64,000 nucleotides of DNA from Mucilaginibacter roseus (GTDB lineage Bacteria > Bacteroidota > Bacteroidia > Sphingobacteriales > Sphingobacteriaceae). The stretch spans positions 558,001-622,000 of the forward strand of contig NZ_JAJPWV010000003.1 in the NCBI RefSeq assembly GCF_021215455.1. The letters run 5' to 3'. Below are positions 31,965-41,593 of the stretch, one piece after another; positions within the stretch are counted from its first letter, which is position 1; each line of letters starts with the position of its first letter. The notes below the pieces were generated by a model. The model searched no databases, had not been told where the DNA came from, and saw only the letters and a program-made list of their open reading frames with translations. A program made the position numbers and the translations under genes.

Positions 31965-33673
31965 TTTTTATTCTTGTAGGCAGCAATTCCGCTGTCCAAA
32001 AATTTTATATAACTCTCAATGTTTAAATTAACACCAGAAGGCTGTATAGGCTGTCCATGTGCATCATTCATCAAACTTCCGTCACTATCAAGCAATACAT
32101 AAAAGGGCTGCGAATTGGCATTAAAACGTGATGCCTCAAAATCGCTCCATTTTGCGCCTAATGTAGTAATTTTTTTGCCACTGAAATCAGATATATATAC
32201 TTCGCTGGGCTTTAGCGCAGTTTTTTCGTCAACGTACAATTGCAACAAAACATAATCATCACGTAAACGCTTAAACACCTGCGGATCTTCCCATACATCA
32301 TTCTCCATTTTGCGGCAATTAACGCAGTTCCAACCCGTGAAATCAATCATGATAGGTTTTTTTAGTTGCTTTGACACAAGCAATGCCTGATCATAATCAT
32401 ACCAGCTATCAATGCCTTTTATGCGTACACGTTTAAATAAGTCAGCGTATTTTTTTTCTCCCACTGAAACTTTTTGCGCGACAACAGGTGCAGCCTGCCC
32501 TGCGTTGTCTGATAAATAAAAATCCTGCGTGGCCGGTGGTGGTAAAAACGCGCTGATTGATTTAAGCGGCGCACCCCATAAGCCTGGTACCATGTAAGCC
32601 ACAAACGCGAAAACTACTACAGCTATAATAGTGCGGGTAGCCGATAAATATGGCAGGTCACTATCATGAGAAAACTTAATCTTGCCGATCAGATATAATC
32701 CCATCAGGAAGAAGATCGCTATCCATAATGAAAGGAACACCTCACGGTCAAACCAATCCCAGTGATAAGCGAGATCTACATTTGATAAAAACTTTAAAGC
32801 AAACGCCAGCTCTAAAAAGCCTAACACCACTTTAATACTGTTGAGCCAACCGCCTGATTTTGGCAGGCTTTTTAAAGTTGAGGGAAATAATGCAAATAAT
32901 GTAAAAGGTAAGGCAAGCGCTATTGAAAAGCCGAGCATGCCAATAGCCGGGCCTAAACGTGCGCCTTTTGAAGCCGCCTCAACCAACAATGTACCAATGA
33001 TAGGGCCTGTACATGAAAATGACACCACAACCAGTGTGGCCGCCATAAAGAATATACCCGTAAGGCCCCCTTTGTTTGAGCTTTCGTCAAGCTTATTAGC
33101 CAGCGAGCTGGGTAAAGTAATTTCAAACGCTCCCAAAAAGGAGATGCCAAACACCACCAAAAGCAGGAAAAAGAAAAAATTAAATATGCCGTTGGTGGAA
33201 AGCGCGTTTAAAGCATCGGCACCAAATATTAAGGTTACCAACATGCCAAGCAGCACATAAATTATAATGATTGATAGCCCGTAGATCATGGACTGAGTTA
33301 TACCCTTTGCTCTCGAGCCTGCTTTTTTAGTAAAAAAGCTAACGGTGAGCGGCAACATTGGATATATGCAAGGCATGCTAACGGCAACCAGGCCTCCTAA
33401 AAAACCGGCAATAAATATTTGCCACAAGGTTTGTTTAGCTTCCTTAGGTGCGCTTACCGTGGTTTTTGCAACCGCAGCTTTTTTAACTGTATCCTGCTTT
33501 TGTTTTGCTTTAGCAGCAGCCAGGCTGTCGGCAGCGGTAGGGATGTCGGTAAACTCCAGTCCATCGGTCGAAGACGTGTCCTGCGCCTTTACGTTTGTAG
33601 AAAATGCAAGTGACAGTGAACTAACAATCAATATAAATAATATACGCTTTAGCGACGTTGTGAGAGTATTCAT
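31961..33673 (-). CDS. DsbD-like thiol:disulfide transporter (membrane plus thioredoxin domain)
   Basis: A 570 aa protein with a signal or anchor segment (about 1-30) and an Ala/Lys/Thr-rich linker. The eight-helix DsbD/CcdA core has the first redox cysteine in VSMPCIYPMLPLTVSFF and the second in VSFSCTGPIIG. A C-terminal thioredoxin-like domain has the pair in WNCVNCRKME. It moves electrons from cytoplasmic thioredoxin to periplasmic proteins. The N-terminal acceptor domain found in E. coli DsbD is encoded separately, 15 bp upstream. Confidence 0.92.
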   Translation of the reverse strand: MNTLTTSLKRILFILIVSSLSLAFSTNVKAQDTSSTDGLEFTDIPTAADSLAAAKAKQKQDTVKKAAVAKTTVSAPKEAKQTLWQIFIAGFLGGLVAVSMPCIYPMLPLTVSFFTKKAGSRAKGITQSMIYGLSIIIIYVLLGMLVTLIFGADALNALSTNGIFNFFFFLLLVVFGISFLGAFEITLPSSLANKLDESSNKGGLTGIFFMAATLVVVSFSCTGPIIGTLLVEAASKGARLGPAIGMLGFSIALALPFTLFALFPSTLKSLPKSGGWLNSIKVVLGFLELAFALKFLSNVDLAYHWDWFDREVFLSLWIAIFFLMGLYLIGKIKFSHDSDLPYLSATRTIIAVVVFAFVAYMVPGLWGAPLKSISAFLPPPATQDFYLSDNAGQAAPVVAQKVSVGEKKYADLFKRVRIKGIDSWYDYDQALLVSKQLKKPIMIDFTGWNCVNCRKMENDVWEDPQVFKRLRDDYVLLQLYVDEKTALKPSEVYISDFSGKKITTLGAKWSDFEASRFNANSQPFYVLLDSDGSLMNDAHGQPIQPSGVNLNIESYIKFLDSGIAAYKNKK

Positions 33674-33688
33674 CGTTTTAAGGCGCTA

Positions 33689-34138
33689 TTATTTAACAGG
33701 TATGCTAAATGCCACTTCTTCCGGCGGAAGGCACTTCATATCATTACAGGTCATGTACTCCAGCTTGCCTTTTACAGTGGTAGCCTTTGCTGACTTGAGT
33801 TTTATTTTTTGCTGGAATATTACTGATTTCTCGAAGTAAGTAACATCCATGCTGAATACCTTTTCGTATTTGGTGATGCCTTTTGGCTCGGTGGTTTTAC
33901 CAACCGGTGTAAAATCCTTTGAAGCGGCAAAAGTGAATGATGTTTTGTTAGGGCCGCCCTCTTTTACGTTTTGCGAGTATATGTGCCAGCCATCTTCCAT
34001 AGTGGCTTTAAAAAATACAACAGCCTCAGTTTTACTTACTCGTTTAGCTGCATAGCTCCATTTAACGGGGGTTTCTATCTGTGCGAAAGCACTTGCTGAT
34101 AGCATGATGGCGGCAAATAATACCAGTAATTTTTTCAT
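33689..34138 (-). CDS. Secreted DsbD alpha-domain-like protein
   Basis: A 149 aa protein with a signal peptide (about 1-19, AFA-QIE) and an immunoglobulin-like fold of the DsbD N-terminal type: VKWSYAAKRVSKTEAVVFF, DGWHIYSQNV, and the Cys pair in YMTCNDMKCLPPEEV. It is the likely periplasmic partner that takes reducing equivalents from the downstream DsbD-like protein. Its start overlaps the end of birA by 4 bp, so translation is probably coupled. Confidence 0.88.
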   Translation of the reverse strand: MKKLLVLFAAIMLSASAFAQIETPVKWSYAAKRVSKTEAVVFFKATMEDGWHIYSQNVKEGGPNKTSFTFAASKDFTPVGKTTEPKGITKYEKVFSMDVTYFEKSVIFQQKIKLKSAKATTVKGKLEYMTCNDMKCLPPEEVAFSIPVK

Positions 34139-34911
34139 GTAGTTGGGTTTAAAAATTCTAATTCTTTGAGGTCAAACGTTAATTCTTCATTTTCATTTTG
34201 CAGCACCAGCAAACCGTTAGGTGCAACCCCGGTTATGGTGGCGTCAAAAATATAATTATTTGACTTGAATTGCCGCTTTTCGTTTAATCCGTACAGGTAT
34301 TGCGTGTATTCATTACGCAGCTCCTGCACCTTACCGGCCTTTAATTCCAGGTAAGCAGCCTCAATACCGCTGCAAAGGTCTGAAAGTAAAACTTTCAAAT
34401 CATAATCCCTGTGTAATATCTGCTTTACAGAGGACGCGTTGGTTACATCCTGCGGAAATTCATCCTGATTAACGTTAAGCCCTATACCTACTATGGCGTG
34501 TTTAAGAATATTTGAAAATAAAATGTTTTCAATTAAAATCCCACCTACCTTATAATCGTCATAATATATATCATTAGGCCATTTAACTTTTAGTTTGTTG
34601 CCTAATATGGGTTTAAGCGCGCGCTGTATGCCCACGCTAACGGCGCGGTTAAGGTCAAATTGGTTATTTATATTTAAAAACGAGGGATTGAGCAATATAC
34701 TGGCAGTAATGTTTTTACCGGGTTGTGCATACCAGGTATTTTGCCTTTGGCCACGGCCGGCAAACTGTTCTTCTGCCATAATGACGGTGCCTTCAGACAC
34801 TGGCGTGGAATTTGCCAATAGATTTTTTAGGAATGTGTTTGTTGAGTCAACTTGCTTAAGAGTTACTAAATTTCGGCCAACAAATAATCCTGAAAATATG
34901 TTACTTTGCAA
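34135..34911 (-). CDS. birA: Biotin--[acetyl-CoA-carboxylase] ligase
   Basis: A 258 aa group I biotin ligase without an N-terminal HTH repressor domain. It has QVDSTNTFLKNLL, the adenylate-binding motif EEQFAGRGQRQNTWYA, LKVKWPNDIYYDDYKVGGILIE and GIGLNVNQDEFP, followed by the SH3-like C-terminal domain. The start is TTG at 34911, as no ATG fits the family N-terminus (MQSNIFSGLFVG). It diverges from rsfS across 47 bp. Confidence 0.93.
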   Translation of the reverse strand: MQSNIFSGLFVGRNLVTLKQVDSTNTFLKNLLANSTPVSEGTVIMAEEQFAGRGQRQNTWYAQPGKNITASILLNPSFLNINNQFDLNRAVSVGIQRALKPILGNKLKVKWPNDIYYDDYKVGGILIENILFSNILKHAIVGIGLNVNQDEFPQDVTNASSVKQILHRDYDLKVLLSDLCSGIEAAYLELKAGKVQELRNEYTQYLYGLNEKRQFKSNNYIFDATITGVAPNGLLVLQNENEELTFDLKELEFLNPTT

Positions 34912-34958
34912 TGTATAATATTCTGTATATTAAAATCGTTCAAAACTAATTCTTTTTA

Positions 34959-35333
34959 ATGGTAAAAAATAAAGCGTTAAATGAATCCGCTTACATTTCT
35001 GAAATAGCCATACACGGCATACAGGAAAAAAAAGGGAATGATATAGTGAGGTTAGACCTTCGGAACATATTCAGTTCAGTTTCTGATTACTTTGTAATAT
35101 GCCATGCCGATTCGTCAACACAGGTGCGTGCAATAGCGGCGAGCGTTGAAGATGAAATATACAAAGCCACCGGCCAGGAACCATGGCGCAAAGAAGGTTT
35201 AGAGTATAGCGAATGGATATTGCTTGATTATATTGACGTGGTTATCCACGTATTCAGAACCGATAAAAGAGAGTACTACGGCGTTGAAGACCTATGGGGC
35301 GATGCGGAGATAAAAAGCTACAGGAGCGCTTAA
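34959..35333 (+). CDS. rsfS: Ribosomal silencing factor RsfS
   Basis: A 124 aa RsfS/DUF143 protein that binds L14 and blocks subunit joining when nutrients are short. Motifs are DIVRLDLRNIFSSVSDYFVI, ICHADSSTQVRAIA, EGLEYSEWILLDYIDVVIHV and REYYGVEDLWGDA. The gene lies just upstream of ftsH, an order common in Bacteroidota. Confidence 0.95.
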   Translation: MVKNKALNESAYISEIAIHGIQEKKGNDIVRLDLRNIFSSVSDYFVICHADSSTQVRAIAASVEDEIYKATGQEPWRKEGLEYSEWILLDYIDVVIHVFRTDKREYYGVEDLWGDAEIKSYRSA

Positions 35334-35353
35334 ATTATACAACCATATTAACA

Positions 35354-35386
35354 TTGCCTATTATTAAAATATTGATTGTAAGTTTG
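35354..35386 (+). promoter_or_regulatory. Promoter of ftsH
   Basis: TTG (35354-35356), 22 bp, then TAAGTTTG (35379-35386): an exact -7 match with good spacing. The start near 35393 leaves a leader of about 10 nt before ATG 35403. Confidence 0.55.
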
Positions 35387-35402
35387 AGCAGGTATAAAAC
35401 AC

Positions 35403-37523
35403 ATGAAAGATAATAAATTGGATAAGCCAAAACCTATAAGAAGACTATCAAATAAAAAGATAACGCCCAAGCCGCCTAAATTCAATTTAATGTGGCTTTA
35501 TGCCATCGTTATCATAGCGGTGCTGGTTGTACCCACCATTCTTGACGGTTCGCAGGGCAAGCGTATTGCATATAAGCGTTTTGAAACACAGATGCTTAAA
35601 CAGCGCGATGTTGAAAAGGTAGAAGTTTACAAAAGCGGTGAGCTGGTATATGCTGATGTGTATATCAAACCATCAAGCTTAAACAAACCGCAATATGAGG
35701 ATGTAAAGCGCGACAAGCGTTCTATTGGCCTTGGCTCCGGCGGACCGCAGTATACTTTTACTGATGCCTCTTACGAAAGTTTGAAGCAATCGATCAATGC
35801 TACCGAGAAAGATTTGCCTGATGAACAAAAAACGCCGATCGTTTACGTTCAGCACGACAACTGGTTATCAAGCCCGTTGCTGCAATTCATCATCATGGGC
35901 GTATTGCTGGTAGCTATCTGGATGTTCATCATGCGCCGCATGAGCGGTGGCGCGGGCGGTGGCCCGGGTGGCCAGATATTTAACATCGGCAAATCAAAAG
36001 CGACCTTGTTTGATAAGGAAGCACAGGTAACCGTAACCTTTAACGATGTTGCCGGTTTGGAAGAAGCCAAGCAGGAGGTTATGGAAATTGTTGATTTCCT
36101 GAAAAACCCTAAAAAATACACTAACCTGGGTGGTAAAATCCCTAAAGGCGCGTTGCTTGTTGGCTCACCTGGTACCGGTAAAACCTTATTAGCAAAAGCC
36201 GTTGCAGGCGAAGCGCAGGTGCCATTCTTCTCCCTTTCAGGTTCTGATTTTGTGGAGATGTTTGTAGGTGTGGGTGCATCACGTGTGCGTGATCTGTTCC
36301 GCCAGGCTAAGGATAAAGCGCCTTGTATCATATTTATTGATGAGATTGACGCTATAGGCCGCGCCCGTGGCAAAAACAATATTGTTGGCGGTAACGATGA
36401 GCGTGAAAATACGCTTAACCAATTACTGGTAGAAATGGACGGCTTCGGTACCGATTCGGGTATCATCATCCTGGCGGCCACTAACCGCCCCGATGTACTG
36501 GATTCCGCATTGCTTCGTCCGGGCCGTTTCGACAGGCAGGTATCTATCGATAAACCGGATCTGGTTGGTCGTGAACAAATATTCAAAGTACACTTGAAGC
36601 CCGTAAAACTGGCTGAGGGTGTTGACGCTAAAAAACTATCCGCCCAAACCCCGGGTTTTGCGGGCGCAGAAATTGCCAACGTTTGTAATGAGGCTGCCCT
36701 GATAGCCGCCCGTAAAAACAAAGAGGCAGTTGATATGCAGGATTTCCAGGATGCTATTGACCGTGTGATCGGTGGTTTAGAGAAAAAGAACAAGATCATA
36801 TCACCAGAGGAAAAACGCATTGTTGCTTATCACGAAGCCGGTCACGCTATTGCAGGCTGGTTCCTGGAGCATGCTGATCCGCTGGTTAAGGTATCAATAG
36901 TACCTCGTGGTGTTGCTGCATTAGGTTACGCGCAATACCTGCCTAAGGAGCAATTTTTATATACTACCGAACAGTTGCTTGACGGTATGTGCATGACCAT
37001 GGGTGGTCGCGTTGCCGAAGACATTGTATTCAACAAAATATCAACCGGCGCGCAGAACGATTTAGAGCGCATTACCAAACTGGCATACGCCATGGTAACT
37101 ATTTATGGTATGAATCCTAAAGTGGGTAATGTATCATTTAACGATACCCAGGGCGAGTACCAGTTTAACAAACCATACTCTGAAAAAACATCGGAGTTGA
37201 TTGACGAAGAAGTGCGTAACCTGATCAATCGTGTATATGATATGACCAAGCAGTTACTGACCGACAAGCGCGAAGGTTTGGAAAAACTGGCTAATAAGCT
37301 GTTGGAAAAAGAGATCCTTTTCCAATCAGACCTGGAAGAGATACTGGGAAAACGCCCGTTCGATCATCGTACTACTTATGATGAGTTTGTAAACGGCGCG
37401 CAGGAATCAAACCAGGACCCGGTTGCGCAAAACCTGGTGCATGAGGGTGTTAACGACCACTCAGGCACCTTTAACCGCAACCCTGAAGAAAAGGATGCCA
37501 ACGGTACCGAAACCGGTAATTAA
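35403..37523 (+). CDS. ftsH: ATP-dependent zinc metalloprotease FtsH
   Basis: A 706 aa membrane-bound AAA+ protease. The first membrane segment is [19 protein letters not shown] (about 30-48) and the second is near 160-180, with a periplasmic domain between. The AAA module has Walker A GSPGTGKT (near 258), Walker B IIFIDEID and the SRH region [17 protein letters not shown]. The M41 zinc site is HEAGH (near 477). The C-terminus ends in an acidic, Asn-rich tail. It degrades misfolded membrane proteins and short-lived regulators. Confidence 0.98.
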   Translation: MKDNKLDKPKPIRRLSNKKITPKPPKFNLMWLYAIVIIAVLVVPTILDGSQGKRIAYKRFETQMLKQRDVEKVEVYKSGELVYADVYIKPSSLNKPQYEDVKRDKRSIGLGSGGPQYTFTDASYESLKQSINATEKDLPDEQKTPIVYVQHDNWLSSPLLQFIIMGVLLVAIWMFIMRRMSGGAGGGPGGQIFNIGKSKATLFDKEAQVTVTFNDVAGLEEAKQEVMEIVDFLKNPKKYTNLGGKIPKGALLVGSPGTGKTLLAKAVAGEAQVPFFSLSGSDFVEMFVGVGASRVRDLFRQAKDKAPCIIFIDEIDAIGRARGKNNIVGGNDERENTLNQLLVEMDGFGTDSGIIILAATNRPDVLDSALLRPGRFDRQVSIDKPDLVGREQIFKVHLKPVKLAEGVDAKKLSAQTPGFAGAEIANVCNEAALIAARKNKEAVDMQDFQDAIDRVIGGLEKKNKIISPEEKRIVAYHEAGHAIAGWFLEHADPLVKVSIVPRGVAALGYAQYLPKEQFLYTTEQLLDGMCMTMGGRVAEDIVFNKISTGAQNDLERITKLAYAMVTIYGMNPKVGNVSFNDTQGEYQFNKPYSEKTSELIDEEVRNLINRVYDMTKQLLTDKREGLEKLANKLLEKEILFQSDLEEILGKRPFDHRTTYDEFVNGAQESNQDPVAQNLVHEGVNDHSGTFNRNPEEKDANGTETGN

Positions 37524-37538
37524 AAACTAATAACCCAT

Positions 37539-37569
37539 AAAGCCATCCGCATTAAAAACGGATGGCTTT
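37539..37569 (+). terminator. Terminator of ftsH
   Basis: AAAGCCATCCG and CGGATGGCTTT form an 11-bp stem, followed by GTTGTTT. The stem contains an ATG (37562) in frame with the next gene, which I reject as its start. Confidence 0.75.
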
Positions 37570-37582
37570 GTTGTTTATAATG

Positions 37583-38221
37583 ATGAAAGATATCACTACC
37601 TCTAAAGAAAAACTGTTAAAAAAAATCCGCAAGGCTTTGCTGGAGAAGCGGGAAAACCCATATCCAAACTTTGAGGATCAGCCGCTTTACCCGCTTGCTG
37701 ATGATATGCTTGAGGTGATATTTGCCGAGCAATTTACCGCCGTTGCCGGGCAGTTTGTTTTTTGTGAGGATGAGGTACAGTTTATAGAAAACCTGCTCAA
37801 CCTCGCCGAAGAGCGTAAATGGCATAAAATATATTGCTGGGAGCCTGCCTTACAGCAAATGCTGCAGCAATATGAATATCCGTATTTTGAGACTGATAAA
37901 GACTTTGACCAAGCTCAGGTAGGTTTTACCTTGTGCGAGGCTTTAATAGCGCGTAATGGTAGCATTCTGCTATCAAACGCGGGCGCAGCAGGGCGCAGGT
38001 TGAGCATATATCCGCCGGTACATATTGTGCTGGCTTACACATCGCAGATGGTGCTTGATCTGAAAGACGGCTTCCGGTTGTTGAAGCAAAAATACGGCAG
38101 TAACCTGCCCAGCATGATAACCAACGTTACCGGGCCAAGCCGCACGGCAGATATCGAGAAAACGTTGGTTTTAGGCGCACATGGCCCCAAAGAACTATTT
38201 GTTTTCCTGCTCGATGGATAA
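37583..38221 (+). CDS. LUD domain protein (LutC/YkgG-like)
   Basis: A 212 aa protein of the LUD family, found in lactate-utilisation subunits LutB/LutC and in stand-alone form. Visible features are FTLCEALIARNGSILLSNAG, RRLSIYPPVHIVLAY and the closing PSRTADIEKTLVLGAHGPK motif. No lutA or lutB lies nearby, so a lactate role cannot be assumed. I start at ATG 37583; 37580 is equally possible. Confidence 0.85.
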   Translation: MKDITTSKEKLLKKIRKALLEKRENPYPNFEDQPLYPLADDMLEVIFAEQFTAVAGQFVFCEDEVQFIENLLNLAEERKWHKIYCWEPALQQMLQQYEYPYFETDKDFDQAQVGFTLCEALIARNGSILLSNAGAAGRRLSIYPPVHIVLAYTSQMVLDLKDGFRLLKQKYGSNLPSMITNVTGPSRTADIEKTLVLGAHGPKELFVFLLDG

Positions 38222-38225
38222 ATGG

Positions 38226-38885
38226 TTAAGAATTGCTTGAAAAGCCGTATTGCTTTAATACATCGGCAGGCACGCCAGCCCATTGCGGGTTAGGCGCGTT
38301 ACCGGCATAGCCAATATCTTTCATACCCATTTGTGAGGTAAAAAAACCGGTAGCCACCAAATCCCGCATGCGGTTAAAAAAAGCTACACCCTGGCGCATG
38401 GCCGGTTTGGCCTTGTTTGGATAAGCAATCTGATCAATCAGCTCAATGCGCTGTTCGGGTTTGCAATCAGCAAATATGGCATTATATCGATTAAGGCATT
38501 GTACATCCAGCCAGCGCAGCCCGCCGCGCAGCGGTACCTGGTGTTCCGGCTGATCTTTAGCAATAAACTCAATAAAATCCGGCACCTTAGCATCAGACGC
38601 GCTGCCCGATACATCGTCCTTCGGAATTATAATATCTGATAGTATGGTGATGGCAGTCATCTCTTGTGTAGTAAAAAAGCGCTGTGCCAGCAATTGCTTA
38701 TCACGCTCTATCTCCCAGGATTGCCTGCCGGGGTTATTGTCAGTGGCTTGAGGTTGAGCTTGGGGTTGTGCTGCCGCCGGAGTTTCAGCAGCCTTTTTTA
38801 CGGGTTTAGGCTTACATGCGTCAAGCAGTAAAGTGGTTGACAGTGTGCCCAAACCAAGGGCTTTTAACGAGTCGCGCCTGTTCAT
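38226..38885 (-). CDS. Gluconate 2-dehydrogenase subunit 3-like protein
   Basis: A 219 aa protein. The N-terminus NRRDSLKALGLGTLSTTLLLDAC combines a twin-arginine signal with a possible lipobox cysteine (lipoprotein exported by Tat). A Pro/Gln/Ala-rich linker and the DUF1338-free GluDH_3 fold follow (MTAITILSDIIIPKDD, WLDVQCLNRYNAIFAD). Subunit 3 proteins act with GMC flavoproteins as dehydrogenase complexes. The GMC gene is 12 bp upstream on the same strand. Confidence 0.88.
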   Translation of the reverse strand: MNRRDSLKALGLGTLSTTLLLDACKPKPVKKAAETPAAAQPQAQPQATDNNPGRQSWEIERDKQLLAQRFFTTQEMTAITILSDIIIPKDDVSGSASDAKVPDFIEFIAKDQPEHQVPLRGGLRWLDVQCLNRYNAIFADCKPEQRIELIDQIAYPNKAKPAMRQGVAFFNRMRDLVATGFFTSQMGMKDIGYAGNAPNPQWAGVPADVLKQYGFSSNS

Positions 38886-38897
38886 ATTCCCTCTATA

Positions 38898-40631
38898 TTA
38901 AACGTTCAATTTTTTACGTTGCGATAAAATGTACTCAGCTGTACGCATACTCAATGCAAGTATGGTCCAGGTAGCATTCTTATCACCTTGCTGCACAAAC
39001 GGTGCGGCATCTACCACAAACAGATTTTTACAGTCATGCGCCTGGCACCATTTATTCAAGGCTGATTTTTTAGGATCGTTACCCATGCGGATAGTACCTA
39101 CCTCGTGTATGATCTTGCCTGGCGCTTCAAGGCCATAGCCCGTATCAGCTCCCTTAAACTCGGCACCCAAGGCGCCCATGTTGTGCATTATTTCCTTAAA
39201 GGTTTCTTGCATGTGTTTGGCCTGCTTGTATTCATCAGCCGCCCATTTGTAATGGAAACGCAATACCGGTATACCGTACTTATCCACCACTTCAGGGTCA
39301 ATCTCGCAATAGTTATCAGCGCGTGCAATGGCGGTACCACGGCCGGCCATATAAACCTCGGTACCGTAAAATCTGCGATAATCGTTCTTTAAAGATGCAC
39401 CGTAGCCACCGGCCTCTTTCACTTTACCATCGGGGCCGGGTACCAGTCCGTTTTTAAGGTGCATGCCTGAGCCGAAGCCGTATGATGGCATACCCATACC
39501 GCCGCCATATTCAATATGGTATCCGCGCGGGAAGCCAAGTTTTTTATTATCAAGCCACCAAGGTGAATAGATGTGAATACTGCCTACACCATCCTCATTA
39601 TAACGTTTACGATCCAGCAATTGTGGTAAAAAACCTGAAGCGCTTGATCCGGTTGAATCATGCAGGTATTTACCAACCACATTACTTTCGTTAGCCAGCC
39701 CGTTAGGGTGCGCTGCTGATTTTGAATTGAGCAGCAGCCTTGCCGACTCGCATGCACTGGCGCCCAGTATTACAATCTTCGCCTTTACCTGGTACTCCAG
39801 CATATCATCCTTATTTACGTATGATACACCGGTGGCCTGTCCGTTTTTATCCGTCAGCACCTCGCGCACCATAGCGTTTGATATTACCTGCAGGTTTCCC
39901 GTTTTCAATGCCGGGATAACCAGGCACGATGATGAAGAAAAATCAGCATAAATTTTACAGCTGCGGCCGCATTGCCCGCAAAAAAAACAGGCATTCCTAT
40001 CTTTATTGCCCGGCAACGCTTCGGTGAGTACTGAACCACGGCTTGGTATAGTAGTTACGCCGGCTTTAATTGCTGCTTTCTTTATAAAAAGCTCATTGAG
40101 CCTTGGCTTGGGCGGCGGCAAAAAGATGCCGTCCGGTTCACTTTCTATATTTTCAACTGTACCGAATACACCAATCAGGCGGTCAACCTTATCGTAATAT
40201 GGTTTTATCTCATTATAGGTAAACGGCCATTCTTCAGTAAGCCCGTCGGTAGGTTTAAAATCCTTTGGCCCCATACGTAATGATATACGCCCCCAGTGAT
40301 TGGTACGCCCGCCCAGCATGCGTGAGCGAAACCATTGGAAATCAGTACCGTTTTTGGTGGTATAGGGCTCGCCTTCCAGTTCCCAGCCGCCAAAGGCGGC
40401 ATCAAAATCGCCAAAAGGACGGGTTGTGCCCGCACCCCGGCGTGGCGACTCCCAGCTGAAACGCAGCTGATCGGAGTTTTTAGCCGGATCGTAAAACGGC
40501 CCGGCCTCCAGCATCAATACTTTTAAACCGGCATGAGCCAATACATAACCGGCCATGCCGCCTCCTGCCCCCGAACCCACAATCACGGCGTCATAAACAA
40601 CGGTTGATTTTTTTATCTGAAATTCACTCAT
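38898..40631 (-). CDS. GMC family oxidoreductase (sugar dehydrogenase subunit)
   Basis: A 577 aa FAD-dependent oxidoreductase. It has the dinucleotide motif VGSGAGGGMAGYVLAHAGLK near the N-terminus, GGRTNHWGRISLR, a Cys-rich NACFFCGQCGRSC insert near residue 205, and the C-terminal GMC_oxred_C segment (EVGTIRMGNDPKKSALN, FVVDAAPFVQQGDKNATWTI). Members paired with a gluconate-DH-3-type subunit oxidise the C3 hydroxyl of sugars or other polyols. No signal peptide is visible, so the partner's Tat signal may carry it across the membrane. Confidence 0.9.
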   Translation of the reverse strand: MSEFQIKKSTVVYDAVIVGSGAGGGMAGYVLAHAGLKVLMLEAGPFYDPAKNSDQLRFSWESPRRGAGTTRPFGDFDAAFGGWELEGEPYTTKNGTDFQWFRSRMLGGRTNHWGRISLRMGPKDFKPTDGLTEEWPFTYNEIKPYYDKVDRLIGVFGTVENIESEPDGIFLPPPKPRLNELFIKKAAIKAGVTTIPSRGSVLTEALPGNKDRNACFFCGQCGRSCKIYADFSSSSCLVIPALKTGNLQVISNAMVREVLTDKNGQATGVSYVNKDDMLEYQVKAKIVILGASACESARLLLNSKSAAHPNGLANESNVVGKYLHDSTGSSASGFLPQLLDRKRYNEDGVGSIHIYSPWWLDNKKLGFPRGYHIEYGGGMGMPSYGFGSGMHLKNGLVPGPDGKVKEAGGYGASLKNDYRRFYGTEVYMAGRGTAIARADNYCEIDPEVVDKYGIPVLRFHYKWAADEYKQAKHMQETFKEIMHNMGALGAEFKGADTGYGLEAPGKIIHEVGTIRMGNDPKKSALNKWCQAHDCKNLFVVDAAPFVQQGDKNATWTILALSMRTAEYILSQRKKLNV

Positions 40632-40681
40632 GCCTGTCCTCCCGGCTAATAAATAAATAGTAGTGGCTAAAAAAAACGCTA

Positions 40682-41380
40682 TTATAGTTCTTTTATCTTG
40701 ATATCGCGGTAGTAAACGGTATTACCGTGATCCTGCAAAGCTATGTGTCCTTTATAGTAGGTAGCAAACGCCGGGTACGATTTAAATTTGCTGTTTTCAA
40801 CCAATGCTTTCCACTCCGGGCCCCAAAGTTTTACGTTAACCGTTTTGCTGCCATTCATCCAAAAGGTAAGCTGGCCATCTTTCTGGCGTATTTTTATGGT
40901 ATTCCACTCACCGGCAGGTTTTGCTTTTTTTGATGGCGCGATAATGTCATATAACGATCCGGCAAGGTGGTTTTCCTTTTTGTTATCCTCAGCCTTAACA
41001 TCATCAAGCACCTGCATTTCAATGCCGGTTAAAAACGAGTAGCTGTATTTCGGGTTTTCATTTACATCGAATATAATACCGCTGTTACCGCCCTCGGCAA
41101 TCTTCCACTGCAGGGTAAGCTCATAGTTTTCATACTCTTTATCAGTAACCAGGTCGCCACGGCCATCAGCGCCCGGGTTAAGCGTTAGGGCACCATCAAC
41201 AACTGTCCATGCATTGCCTACTTCGCCTTTGTTATAAGTATGCCATCCTGTGGTGGTTTTTCCATCAAACAGGGTTGTCCAGCCGTTTTTATCCTTATTA
41301 GGAGTAGTGGCCGGCGTGGTTTGGGCAAATACTGAGTTGCAAAGTAATAGAGCAGCAATGCCCGGTAATAATTTCTTCAT
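40682..41380 (-). CDS. Secreted DUF1080 protein (3-keto-disaccharide hydrolase-like)
   Basis: A 232 aa protein with a signal peptide (about 1-19, VFA-QTT) and one DUF1080 domain, a concanavalin-like fold: GWTTLFDGKTTTGWHTYNKG, GDLVTDKEYENYELTLQWKI, NSGIIFDVNE, GSLYDIIAP, AGEWNTIKI and IALQDHG. Members have been linked to cleavage of 3-keto-glycosides. It is encoded 50 bp upstream of the GMC and subunit-3 genes on the same strand, which suits oxidation and hydrolysis in one pathway. Confidence 0.88.
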   Translation of the reverse strand: MKKLLPGIAALLLCNSVFAQTTPATTPNKDKNGWTTLFDGKTTTGWHTYNKGEVGNAWTVVDGALTLNPGADGRGDLVTDKEYENYELTLQWKIAEGGNSGIIFDVNENPKYSYSFLTGIEMQVLDDVKAEDNKKENHLAGSLYDIIAPSKKAKPAGEWNTIKIRQKDGQLTFWMNGSKTVNVKLWGPEWKALVENSKFKSYPAFATYYKGHIALQDHGNTVYYRDIKIKEL

Positions 41381-41593
41381 AGTTTATTCAATAAGTTTTT
41401 TGTGTGCGTGCAAGTGTAGGTGCGGTAAATATATTGCTTTTTTAAATAGATGCTTTAGAATTTGAAATCAGGCATGTAAAAAAACGGATACCTTTTTATA
41501 AACGTAAGGTTATTAAAATAGGTATGTAAAGCCCTCGTTAATAGTATAAATTAAATTTTGTTATCTTGCAGCACTCACCTATAAGCAGAGACA

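Noticed and set aside
35849..36820. Long open frame of 323 codons antisense to ftsH
   Set aside because: It is the complement of a highly conserved gene, is rich in Ser/Pro/Arg as expected for an antisense shadow, and shows no domain.
37562..37582. Earlier ATG as start of the LUD gene
   Set aside because: It lies inside the stem of the ftsH terminator. The ATGs at 37580 and 37583 fit the family N-terminus better.
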